From: Blepharisma japonicum
Taxonomy: Eukaryota; Ciliophora; Heterotrichea; Heterotrichida; Blepharismidae
Reading direction: 5' to 3'
Assembly (NCBI GenBank): GCA_949751835.1
Contig: CATKHK010000130.1
Span: forward strand, 1-64,000
DNA: 64,000 bases
A model generated the notes under the pieces. It did no database searches. It saw only the letters and a list, made by a program, of their open reading frames with translations, and was not told where the DNA came from. Positions 1-11,523 of the stretch are shown here, piece by piece (position 1 is the first letter of the stretch; each line of letters begins with the position of its first letter). A program made the position numbers and the translations under genes.

Positions 1-3000
1 TAGCCACTGAACTTTTGTCACTTGATATCCCTGCAATTAGAATTATTAAATGCTTTGACGCTGGGGTAAAGGATAAAGAGGGAATCCTCAACTGGCAAGA
101 ACCTAAACCTGAGAAAGAGCAAACTCAGCTTTACAAACTTTCACAATCAAATTCACTAATAACTAAAGGCTACAGGAAATCAACTAGTTATCAAGATGAG
201 CATGGGAACTTAACTATAAGGAGTCTTTTTGAAGGCATAAACGAGAAGAGCGAAATAGGAATTAAGCTGGATGGATCAATCTTCCATAGCTTGCCAACAG
301 GTCTTAGTTCTGTTACAATTTTAGCTACTCTTGAGTATAAACTATCTGATGACTCTGTGGATTGCGGCATTAAGATTGGAGATTTAGAGCTTGGGGTAAA
401 GAAGACTGATGAACTTTACTTCACTATAAATGGAGAAATAGCAGAAAAATTGAATGAAACTGAAAAGTTATTTGTAAGAGTTTATGCAAAAGCTCGAGGC
501 CAAGTTTGTATCACAGTTGAAGGCCATACCTTTGAAAAAATAAATCTTAGTGTTTTTAATGGAGTTAAAGTTGGCAATTTCGGAATTTATCTGGAAAAAG
601 GAAAAATTGCGACCTTATTTGGCTTTGAGATTTATGAAGGCCTCTACGAGGGTCCAGCAAAAAATGAGATTGTGAGAGCTAAAGAATTAGAGGGAGGAGA
701 ACAATCTGTAAAAGTCTTTAACAAGCTATCTAGCGTAGCTCAAAAACAATTAGCATTAATTGGGTTAACAGAAAATTTGCAGCATGATTCAGAAGGCAAC
801 GTTGATTTGAGCACATCAATTGATTATGCTTTGGAAAACTTTGAAACCGATGCTCAAACTTTGTCTTTGGGTGATAATAATGATAATAAAAAAGTGATAA
901 ATGACGTTAAAATATTTGATTCCAAAGATCAAGTTCCTAAAGACTACACCATTGCTCAAGTATACGCAGATGAATACCCAATTGATTTCGATTTTGCTAA
1001 TATAAAGGTACTTGCATTCAATAAAGATCTTCCTCTAGAAACTTTTAGCTCAGATATCACTATTGAAAGTGACCCTGGCAGCTATTCGAATATTGGGAAT
1101 CTCAGTAATGAGCAAGAGAGACCATGTAATGTTTTCTTAAAGGTTTCGAAAGCCTCACCTATCAAAGATATCGCAATTTTCAAAGTCACTGACCCTTATA
1201 ACGTAAACATGCCTGCTGGATTCCAATTAATATCTGACAAAGATGGCAAAGCTATAAATATTGCACCAAGTAGCGAAAAATCCTACTATTTATTAGTTGG
1301 AGTTAAGAAAGACAACTTTATTATGAATTTCTCTACAACTTCACTTTCTTCAATCGATACCAACCCTTCATCATTTGGGTTGATTTACCTAGCAGCTGAT
1401 GTAAAAACCTCAACAAATAAATCAGAAGACGAAAAAAATTATAATGATTATTCTCTTCCTGAACTTTACAATACTTTATATGATCTTGAAGAATTTAGAA
1501 ACTTTGTTGCAAGCAAGAAACTTTTATTAAGCACTTTAAAGAAAAATCCAACGGTTTTAACAACACCAGAAAAACTAAATAAATCTATTACGTTTATCGG
1601 TAATGACTACAAGCAATTAGAATCCAGTGTATCATCATTGCTGAAAAGTTCTGAAGAATTCAGAAAGTCCTCGGTCAAAGAATTTGTACTGGAAACTGTT
1701 TCAATTTTGATTCCAAAAGTAGCTGGAAAGCTTAATCCATTAACTATAGAAAGTCCTCACCCTTACAATAATTCATCAGACATCGATGGAACCATTTCAA
1801 TTCCAGGAGCAAAGAAACTTAGAATTGTTTTTGATCCTCTATGCAAAACTGAAATTGGTAGCGATCCTTTATTCTTTTACCAAGGTGCAGGTCGAATTAA
1901 TGAGCTAAAACGCTTATCAGGTGAAGGAGAGTCAAATTGGCAATCATTTGAAATAGAGGGAGATACAGTATATACTTACTTCTATAGTGATGGTTCAGTT
2001 AATTATTGGGGCTACAAATTTGATGTTATTCCAGTTGGTGGCTGCGATTCTGGAGAAATTTCTCCACCCCCAGAGTTTGCAACCTGGCTACTTGAAAGAG
2101 TTGCTGAGCTATTAGGCACAGACGCTGATTTAAGAGTTCTTTTCTCTTCAAGAATTATTCAGCCTCTTTTCTTGAGGATTCTTTATTCTTTTTCACAGCC
2201 AGATGAAAAGCTGCGAGCCATATCTTTATTAAAATCACTCTTAAAAACGCCAAGCAGCAATAATTTTGAAATTGTTCGATATTTGGTGTCTGAAGCTACT
2301 GAACTCTATGAAAAATCCAAGAAAAGCAAACAAACTAATCCTTTCTTGCAGGCTTTAATTCCGTTCTTATCAGAATCCACAAAAGCACTTTATGATGGGC
2401 CTTTAGATAAATGGTTTACTGAGCTAAATGAGCTTGTGAGCTATATGAAAGGACTTGCTGAAAAAGATGAAGGCTTAGCTTTGCTAATTTTTGGTGAATT
2501 TAAATCTAAATTGGAAGAAAATCTTGCGTTTACATATGAGTCATCTCATCCTTATGAACGCCAGACAAAGGTAGAAAAAATCCATATACCTTTGGCATCT
2601 TCTCTAAAGGCAGAATTTGACAGCCAAAGTTTAGTTGAACCAAGAGACAATATTTACTTTTCTTATGATTCTGAAGGAAAGAACCCAGCAAGCTTGGTTA
2701 CTGGCACAGTTAATTATCAGTTTTTAAATAATCCAAAATGCCCTGATATTAAAATACTAAATAATGGCATAACAGCGACAAGGACAAATTCTTCTTCATG
2801 GAGCAACGTTCTCTTAAACCAAGTGATATCAAAAGGCAAAGTTAAAATCACTTATAAAATTGATGGTGATGGTGAATTATTCGGCTGCTTGTTCATTGGA
2901 TTTGCTAGAGGGCCAGACCCCAGCCGAATAAATTTGACAGATATGCTTGGTGAGGGATTTATGAATTGAGAAGGAGCATGGTCATGGTTACAGGGAGGAG

Positions 3001-5453
3001 CGTTTTGTAGGCCAGGAGCGAGAGACGAAAATGGTATTCAGTATAATTCAAATGATTTAATTTCATTCTTAGTGGACATTGACGAAAAAACAATAACTTG
3101 CTATAAAAATTATGCTGAAGTTTATAAATTTACTGATATAGCGGAATCGTTAATTCCGGTAATTAGCTTTGGCGTATCAAATCAATTTATTTCTATTGAA
3201 AAATTTGAAATATTTGGAGCTCTAGAACTCGTTAATAAGAAGTCAGAATTTAAAGGTGATACTGTATATGCTTGGCACCCAACAAATGTCGGATTACTTC
3301 TGAGCCATCAATGGAGTAAAGCTCCAAGTGTAAGAATTTCTGATGGAGAGAAAACAATAACCAAAGTTGAAAACAGTGCTTCTGTGCATGCGACCTCAAA
3401 CTTATTGAAATCTGGCAAACATTTCGTTGAAAGTAAGATTAATTCTGAAGGGAAAATTGGGCTTGGCTTTGCTCTTAAATCTTCAATTGAGGCGAAAAAT
3501 GCTGAGGAATCTCCACTTTTAGCTTTCTCTGATACAGAAGGATTCTCCACGAATGACCTTATAGGTTCATACATTGATTTTGATGCAAATGAATGTAAAA
3601 TCTTTAAGAATGGAGAATTGCTATTCTCGAAGGAGGTACCAAAATTGGCAAGTGAAAGCGACGGATATCAATATGCTACTATTTTCTCTGGTGCTAATCA
3701 GAGTATAACAATTTCAGCTAGCCCAAGCACTCCAGCTGGAATTGATATCATTAATATTCATTCAGAAGCCAATTCTACACTTTGGGGCTACAAATTCAAA
3801 ATCACTCCTCAGTTTGAATTCAAAACTGTTCAAGACATTGATGAATTGCTAATGGTTGCAGGAGAAGAAGCTAAGAATATCTGGAATGAGACTTATCTGC
3901 CTAAATTCTCCCATTTCTTTAAGTCAGGTGCAGCGGAGGAACTTGTTATTTACCTTGATGAAATGACTCAATCAAAAGGAAAAGATATACTTAAGCTTAA
4001 AGATGATGATATCGATCCAAGTGAGTCAGAGCTAATTTACTACCCTGAACTCGAGAAATTGAGTAAAGATGACATGAGGCAGCTGTATCGAATTCTTCAA
4101 AGTTTCAACCAGAAGACGAGTGAATTGTTAGGATTGTTTGATATCCACTTCGAATCATATCAATCTATGACTGAATTGCAAAAAGCACTAGCAGGATCCA
4201 GAAATTACATTTTATTTGCAATTAAAAATGCTTTACTGAAAGAACATCTATCAAAGACAGGAAACGGCAATATGCAAAGCATTACTATTGATAGACCAAA
4301 AGCAGCAAAACATAGAGACCGAAAAGATGTTGATACACTCGGACAATTTTCTATATTTGGACAAATCTATAGAAACACTATTTCTTGGCCAAATACAGAA
4401 TTCAGAAATACTGAAAGGTTTTACCAAGTTAACTATAGAGGAGAAGCATCGATTGACGCTGGTGGTCCATATAATGAATCTATGAGCAACATGTGTGACG
4501 AACTTCAATCGTCTTACTTGAGACTTCTTGTTCCATCTCCTAATAATGTCCATAATATTGGCGAAAACAGAGAATCATGGATTGTGAATCCGGCAGCAGA
4601 AAACCAACAAGATATTGAATTGTTCACTTTCTTAGGTAAATTAATGGGAGCTGCAATAAGAACTCAAAATAACTTGAACCTATCCTTCCCACCTTTATTC
4701 TGGAAGAGGCTTATTATGGAAAAACTCACAACCAAAGATTTAAGAAGCCTTGACGTATGCATTGTTCAAATTCTGGAAATTCTAAGAAATCCTGAAGCAA
4801 ATCAATTAACTCCAGACACCTTTTCCATGGCTTATGATGAAAAATTCACAACCAAGGACTCAAGCGGGCGTGAAGTCGAACTAATCGAAGGAGGTAAAGA
4901 AATCCAAGTCACTTATGAAAATGCAGCAAGATATGCAGAACTAATTGAGCAGTATATGCTCAATGAAAATCCTAAGGCATATGAAGCAATTAGAAGAGGA
5001 TTGAGTGCTGTCATTCCAACTGACTTTTTGAATTTGTTTAGTTGGAAACAAGTAGAAACCTTAGTATGTGGAGCAGCAAATATCGATATAGACATTCTAA
5101 AGACAAACACAGACTATAGAGATTGCAGCCTAACAGATCAGCATATTATAAACTTATGGGAGGTTCTTACTGAAATGAGCCCTAAAGAGAGAACTTTGTT
5201 CTTAAAGTTTGTATGGGGCCGATCAAAGCTACCATCAGGAAGAGATTGGAGACATATGACTATAACTAGATACAATCCTTCCGGACCTGTTGATAATTAT
5301 ATGCCTATTTCTCATACTTGCTTCTTTACTATGGATCTTCCAGCTTATACAACCAAAGAGGTTATGAAAACTAAATTACTTTATGCTGTCACTCATTGCA
5401 CTGATATTGACCTGGATGGCTCAGCTTCAGGAGGTTGGGAAGAAGAAGATTAA
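1..5453 (+). CDS. HECT-type E3 ubiquitin ligase, 5' end outside window
   Basis: One frame is open from base 3 to the TAA at 5451-5453 (1816 visible residues), crossing TGA at 2967-2969, read as Trp. The C-terminal ~350 residues are a HECT domain: a conserved N-lobe (GGPYNES, FLGKLMG, FPPLFWKRL) and the catalytic cysteine at visible residue 1773 in HTCFFTMDLPAY, so it should form a ubiquitin thioester and ligate ubiquitin to substrates. Upstream are two similar beta-rich segments (around residues 583 and 845) with an ESxHPY start and an I-x-I-P-x-A-x-x-L core, plus lectin/SPRY-like stretches ending in WGYKF. That layout recalls very large HERC1/HECTD4-type ligases. No start codon is chosen because the frame runs off the window edge. 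HECT assignment is certain, subfamily and substrates are not. Confidence 0.93.
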
Positions 5454-6826
5454 ATTAATTTAACTTCAGCTTAAATATTAGTATTTTAGTTATAACATAT
5501 AATTGCTCATTTTTAAATTAAATCTTAAAGAACTTTGAGATATGGTATTTACATCAAAATAATTCTGCTTATTAGATGTAATGATAATTAATATATACCT
5601 AAAGCACCCATTTAATTATCATAAGGATGATATAAGAGTTGCAATAGATTTCATTTTCCATACCACGAAGCGCTGAGATCTCATATTTATTTTATTAATT
5701 TTAAGTAAATTGTAACAAAAAAAATTCTTTATAGATTGATACTAATATTTCACTAACTTAATACAATTGGCAACTTATTAAAAATCTCAATGTAAATATA
5801 CAAAGACGAAATAATATTTTTTAAAGCTCCAAGGCATTTGCAGAACTTTTGAGAGGCTTCTTAGGCTTGAGAAGTTTCATAAGCTAAAAAAGCAGTAGAG
5901 GGGCAAGCAACATATGAAAAGCCTTCAGCGTCTTCTTTTGTCTCGAAATTCTTCTTGACCTTATTAAGTCTATTGATGGAGTAAACCAGTTCTACTCATC
6001 AGTCATCCAAAAAGTAGAAAAATTTTTATCAGAAGCTTCCTCCTTGTCACTCCAACCAGCAGATGCAAATACAAGTAAAAGCCTGGATTCCATCTCAAAG
6101 ATCCTTCAAACAGTTCTTAACAGAGGAATCAAGAGTGTGGAAGAAAATGATATTATTCAAAGCTTTTCGGCATTTTTTAATTGGCTACTGGTACTGGAAA
6201 CTTAGCTTCAGCTTTAGGCTTAACTATCAAGAGCTTAGAAACTGATGAAAGCGGGCTAATAAGAGACCAGCTTGAAACTATTTGGAAAAAACTTAATAAA
6301 TTGGCTGTTTATTATCATGATGATCTACGTGCTTTATGAGCTTTATTTTACAATGGTGGATAGCTAGTGAATTATAATTAAATAAAAATAGAATTAAAGT
6401 AGATTCTGTATTAATCAATTTGTAATTTATTATGAAAAAGGTTGCGCTCAAATAAATTATCACAAAGAAATGATTCAATATGGAATTTATGCTAATTCAA
6501 TAAAAAAATCTATCTAATTGAATTGTTATATAAATAAATAGTGGAATTTTTGAAAGGATTTAATTTCATAGCCTAAAAAGTTAAATCTCTTAAACTATTT
6601 TATGTTAATTAATAGTTTGATTGCATCAAACCGACTGGTATTTTTTGAAATTGTGTGCATCTTAAGCAATCCAATAATTATACAATATTGATGTTAGCTT
6701 TGAGTCAAATTTGAGTAGAAAAGTTTTAGAATTTTAGCATAAACAGAAAACTTTTATGTGCTAATCAAGTTGGCATTTATCGCTTTTAATAAAATAAAAC
6801 AGATAAAACACTCTAAGTTAAATAAT
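5454..6826. other. AT-rich spacer between HECT ligase and NEK kinase
   Basis: About 1.37 kb without an intact gene. The middle holds a decayed coding fragment, listed separately. The flanks show only AT-rich sequence with no open frame, repeat or RNA that I can recognise. The last part should carry the promoter of the kinase gene. Confidence 0.6.
5828..6360 (+). pseudogene. decayed protein-coding fragment
   Basis: The plus strand reads as protein-like sequence, for example SLDSISKILQTVLNRGIKSV near 6090, then NLASALGLTIKSLETD near 6200 in a different frame. An internal TAA and a frame change interrupt it, and no 15- or 16-nt GT...AG intron I tried restores one frame. Composition (Ser/Leu-rich with short helical patches) resembles extracellular parts of large ciliate membrane proteins, but I do not recognise a family. 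Best read as the remains of a host gene. Confidence 0.45.
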
Positions 6827-9088
6827 ATGGTTGAAGGACTAAAACAAATCAAGCTTCTTGGGGAAGGAGCATTTGGAAAATGTTATTTATGTGAGAAGCC
6901 TGATGACAAATCCAAATGGGTTGTCAAGCAGATTGATATATCAAGAATGTCACCTCAAGAAAAAAAAGAGGCCTATCACGAAGCAAAAGTAATGTCTGCT
7001 TTTGATCATCCCAACATTATTAAATTTAGAGACGTATATACAACAACAAATGGGAAGCTAAATATTGTTATGGACTATGCAGATGGTGGCGATCTAGCTT
7101 CAAAAATCCAAGCTCAAAGAGGAAGACTTTTCCCTGAAAATCAAATATTAAATTGGTTTGTCCAAATTTCTTTAGCCATGAAGCATGTTCATGATAGAAA
7201 AGTAATTCATCGAGATATAAAGGGTCAAAATATTTTCCTTATGAGCAATGGGATGATAAAACTAGGCGATTTTGGCATTGCAAAAGTATTAAGCCATACC
7301 ATCGATAAAGCAAGAACTCAGGTTGGAACCCCTTACTATCTATCACCTGAGATCATTCAAAATAAGCCATATAGTTTTAAAAGTGATATATGGTCTTTGG
7401 GTGTATTGCTCTATGAATTGTGTACCCTTAGGCCACCTTTTGATGGAAATTCTATTCATCAATTATCATTGAATATAGTTAAAGGGAATTATTCGCCCAT
7501 AGCAAATCAATATTCAAGGGACTTAAAAAACCTTATCGGCCAAATGCTTTCAATTGATCCTGGAAGAAGGCCCACTTTAGCTCAAATTCTTAGGCTGAAT
7601 TTCATAAAAGAAAAAATCCAAAATTTTCTGGGAGAAACAATAAGAGCCCAAGAGTTCTCACATACAGTCTTACACAACCAAAATGTTTTTTCTGCTCAAG
7701 ATAAGAAAAAAAGTGAAGAAATAATACAAAAAAAGAATGAAGAGGTTAAAAGGAGGAATGAAGAATTGAGAAAGAAGAGGGAAGAAGAGCAAAAGAGGGA
7801 GGAAGAAAATAGGAGAAAGAAGGAAGAAGAAATAAGGGAGCTTGAAGAAGCCAAAAAGAGAGCGCAGGCTAGAGAAAACTTTAAAGAGCATTCTAATGAA
7901 GAAGCTAAAGATCCTTATAGAAGAGATATACCTCCTGCAAGAGATGGAATGAGAAATCTCCCTCCCAAAGGTGTGCCTCCTAAGGAGAGGAAGCCACAAG
8001 TAGCTGATCTAATTCAAAAAATCCCTGAATATAAGCCTAAACCGAAAGTTCCAAATCCGAATCCAAATCCATGGTATATAGAGCCTAAAAAGGAATTACC
8101 TGAGCCTGCATATCAAGCCCTATATGATAAGCCAATTTCTCGTGAACCACCACAAGTCCCTAAATCAAAGCCTGCATCTCAGCCGCCAACTCCTCAAGCT
8201 AAGTTTCCAATTGCTAAACACTTAGAAGATGAGCTAAAGCCCAAAAAAGATTTTAATCTTTCAGTCCAATCAGAAAAACAGCGAGCGAAAGAAAAAGACA
8301 AAGCTCAAAAAAGGCTTGAAGAACTCCGTAAGCAAAAAGAAAAACTCCTCAAAGATTCCTATTTAAAAGAGCAAGAAGATCTTAAAAAGAAAAAAGAAGC
8401 TTCAAAAGAAAAAGACGAGAGAAAGCAAAAGCAAGACGAAGATAGGAGAAAAATGATTGACGAAATGAAAAGGAGAAAAAAGGCTGAAATGAAGAACAAA
8501 AAAGACGATGCCATTGTGCAATGGGTTGGAGATGAAAGAGATTATGCTCAAATAGAAAGAGAGCAAGAAAAACTAATAATTAAATTGCAAGAAGCTATAA
8601 TTGAGGGAGAAAAAAATGAAGAAGTAGAGTCAGAAGTATCTGAATCAACAGCACCTACGGTGGAAGGAAGCGAAAGTGAAGATATTGTAGATAGAGTGGA
8701 TGAGCTTGAAAATCAAGAAATCTTACCCTATGAGCCTCCAAAAATTTTACCGGTCAGTGAGCCAGAGAATACTTATGATAAATCGGTAAAAATTATTCAA
8801 AACTTTTTCCAAGAAAAAGTTAGTGAGCCCTGCTCTGAGTATCAAGGCTCAAGGTATGGGCAGCTTGAAACTTTGAGACTATATCTTGAGGAGAAATTAG
8901 GACACGAAAAACTGTTAAAAGCATATGAAATTGTGAAAGACCTGTGAGAAATGGAAGAGAGAGAATGAAGCTATGATGACTGCAAAAAAGAGCTGATAGG
9001 AGTTTTAGATGAAGAAATAATCAATGAATATTTATATTTGATTCATTCAATGATTATTGTAGAATCTCGAGCAGAGGAAGGGGATTAA
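6827..9088 (+). CDS. NEK-family serine/threonine protein kinase
   Basis: 753 residues. The first in-frame ATG is at 6827; the frame passes two TGA codons (from 8945 on) and ends at TAA 9086-9088. An N-terminal kinase domain (about residues 5-265) has the glycine loop GEGAFGKC (G12), HRDIKGQN (catalytic D130), DFG (D148) and VGTPYYLSPEI. HRDIKxxNIFL with GTPYYLSPE is typical of NIMA-related kinases (NEK1-like), which act at cilia, basal bodies and in the cell cycle. A long Lys/Glu-rich coiled-coil tail with Pro-rich patches follows, then an acidic C-terminal region. NEK1-like kinases share this layout. All catalytic residues are present, so it should be active. Which NEK class it belongs to is uncertain because ciliates have many paralogues. 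Confidence 0.9.
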
Positions 9089-9308
9089 TATGTAATTCCT
9101 TTATTCTAGAAACTCTGCAATTAAGTAATAAATCTATAAATCTTTTGAATTTAAATTATTGGCAAGCTTTGCTTTTATATTTTCTTTATGACATGTTTTT
9201 AATCTCAAAACTTAATTTAATGAAGAAAAATCATAGCTTAAATGAGTTATCTGATAGGCTTAAAATTTTATTAAATATATATGAATATATTCAAAGCTTA
9301 TATCATTA

Positions 9309-11447
9309 ATGGTAAATCAAAGCATTATCAGTTTTTTAAATAGGAAATATATAAAAAACAATCCAACAGAAGAAAGCGAAAAACTTAACAATTCCAGAAA
9401 AGCAGATGAAAATGAGGAAGAATTAAAAGATCCAGCGTCTAGCATTATTCGTGAATTTGAAATCCCTGAAAATTTATTATATGAGCCAATGAATCGTTTC
9501 AAATACGCTAGTATCTGGCAACGAGCCAAAAGGAAAATTTTAATCACTCTACGCCTGAGAAAAATGATTAATGAAGTGAGATTATTTGGCCCTTCTCATG
9601 GAGTATTTACAGAGTATACTGTTTCACCGCCTCAAATAGATGATTATTTTAAATCTAGGGCAAAGAATATAATAGATCGATATCATAAGAAAAAAGAAAA
9701 CCTACCAATATTTATTTTGCATCCTTCTGGCTACATAAGAGAGATATTAAATGCTTTTATTTTTGCTACTTTACTATACACTGCAATTGTAATACCTTAT
9801 ATAATGGCATTTCTCATCACAGTTAACTGAGACTTTTGGTTTTGAATTGATTTTGCCCAAGACTGTATTTTTATTATTGACTTAATTTTGAATTTTAACA
9901 CTGCATATTACAATAAGGATGGTGCATTTATTGCAGATAGAAAGATGATCATCTGACATTACTTGACAGGGTGGTTTATTATTGATCTTGTAGCGAGCCT
10001 TCCTTTTGAAATGATTGATGCTTTGGCTTCGAATAGTTTTTCTCAAAATCATGATGAAATAATGAAAGCGCTGAAGTTAAGAATTCTCTTCAAAGGGCTA
10101 AGGCTCTCGAGACTAATAAAATTTCTTAACAGCAAATCGTTGAAAAAGATTTTTGAATGCCTAGAAATTAATTTCAACTTCCATAGACGGTCAGTTGTTA
10201 TTATATATTGAATTATAGGTGTTTTAGTACTTATGCATATTGCAGCATGTATGTTTTATATGACTGGCAAATTAGATGATTTTGATCCTGATTCATGAAT
10301 TGTCACTAATGGCTATATTGATAAGAATTCATATACTAAATATTTAGCTGCATTTTATTGAGCCATGACGACGTTTACATCAATTGGCTATGGAGATATA
10401 TACGCTTCAACAATGCCTGAAAAAATTGTAGCCATTTTATGAATGGCAATCGGAGTTTATTTTTTATCATTCAGTATCAGCAATATTGCAAAACTTTTTG
10501 AAGAAAGTGACATCAAAACAAGAAATCTTGATGAAAAAATGGCTGTGGTCGAGGCTTATATAAAATCTTCTTCTTTATCAAATAACATAAAAATGAAAAT
10601 TCAGCGAATTATTAGTAATAATGCAATGAAGAAAAGTTATTCTCAAAATGAAAGAGATGATATGCTTGATGATTTCCCAACAGAATTGAAATATGAAATT
10701 GGCGTAAATATGCATTTCGGAGCAATAACCAAATTGGAATTTTTTCAAAACAAAGATTTTAAATTTATATCTGAGGTCGCAGCTTACCTTCAGCCTATGT
10801 ATGTGCCATATTCAGAGTATGTGGTAACTATTGGAGAAGTTGCAGATTCAATGTATTTTGTAGTAAAAGGAAGGGCATCTTATGTTTGTGAAAATAATAT
10901 TCCTTTTTATAAATGCAATGAAGGAGAATCCTTTGGCGACTATGAAGCTATTAATAGAGTAACTCGAAAGTATAATATTATGGCAGGATTTAACCTACAC
11001 CTATTAATATTAACCCAAAAAGTAATTATAATGCAGACATGCCAAAAAATAAAATTTGGATTTCCTGTTATTTGGAAAGAAATGGAAAGAAGAGCTTCTG
11101 AAAAAGACGAAAAAATAAAATATTTACTTGCAGAAATGAATGCCCTTATTAGGGCAAACAAAGTTGGAATGCTCAATGAATTAACATCTTTAAGCTTCAA
11201 GAAATTAATTATAGAAGAATTAAAGAAGCTCGACAATGAAAAGGAAAGTGTTATTTTCGTAAAAAATGAAGGATTAGGGAATAAAGAGCTAGCAGTGATG
11301 AAAGATCAAATGATTAGAAATAATGCAAAAATGGAAAGAATAGAAAGATTGCTTAAAAAGATATTGGAGAGCGAAGATATTTATATGGATTGTGCAAGTA
11401 GTTCTGAGTTCGAATCATTAGCCAGTAGAGGGAGACTTTTAAGCTAA
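9309..11447 (+). CDS. Voltage/cyclic-nucleotide-gated-type K+ channel
   Basis: 712 residues from ATG 9309 to TAA, one frame crossing several TGA codons. TGA supplies Trp at family-typical places, such as YWAMTTFTSIGYGD in the pore. The cytoplasmic N-terminus is followed by S1-S6; S4 is basic (KALKLRILFKGLRLSRLIKF), and the selectivity filter GYGD at 360-363 predicts K+ selectivity. A C-linker and a cyclic-nucleotide-binding-like fold (about 480-600) follow, then a coiled-coil tail. The ligand site is imperfect: the usual FGE...R-T-A phosphate cassette reads FGDYEAINRVTRKYN, so cAMP/cGMP binding is doubtful. Such channels set membrane potential and ciliary beating in ciliates. The 220-nt gap after the kinase gene and the shared strand do not imply co-transcription. 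Confidence 0.92.
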
Positions 11448-11523
11448 TTTTGGTATCATTAGCTTCTTAACCAATAGTCTCACAAATAAATAATTAATTC
11501 TTGGAATGTTAATTTAAATAGTA

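Noticed and set aside
6180-6220. 15-nt intron repairing the fragment before the NEK gene
   Set aside because: gtactggaaacttag has the right form, but removing it leaves a TAG and TAA shortly after in the same frame.
7670-7999. Minus-strand Phe/Leu-rich frame opposite the NEK coiled coil
   Set aside because: It is the shadow of a Lys/Glu-rich coding strand; no independent start, family or composition support.
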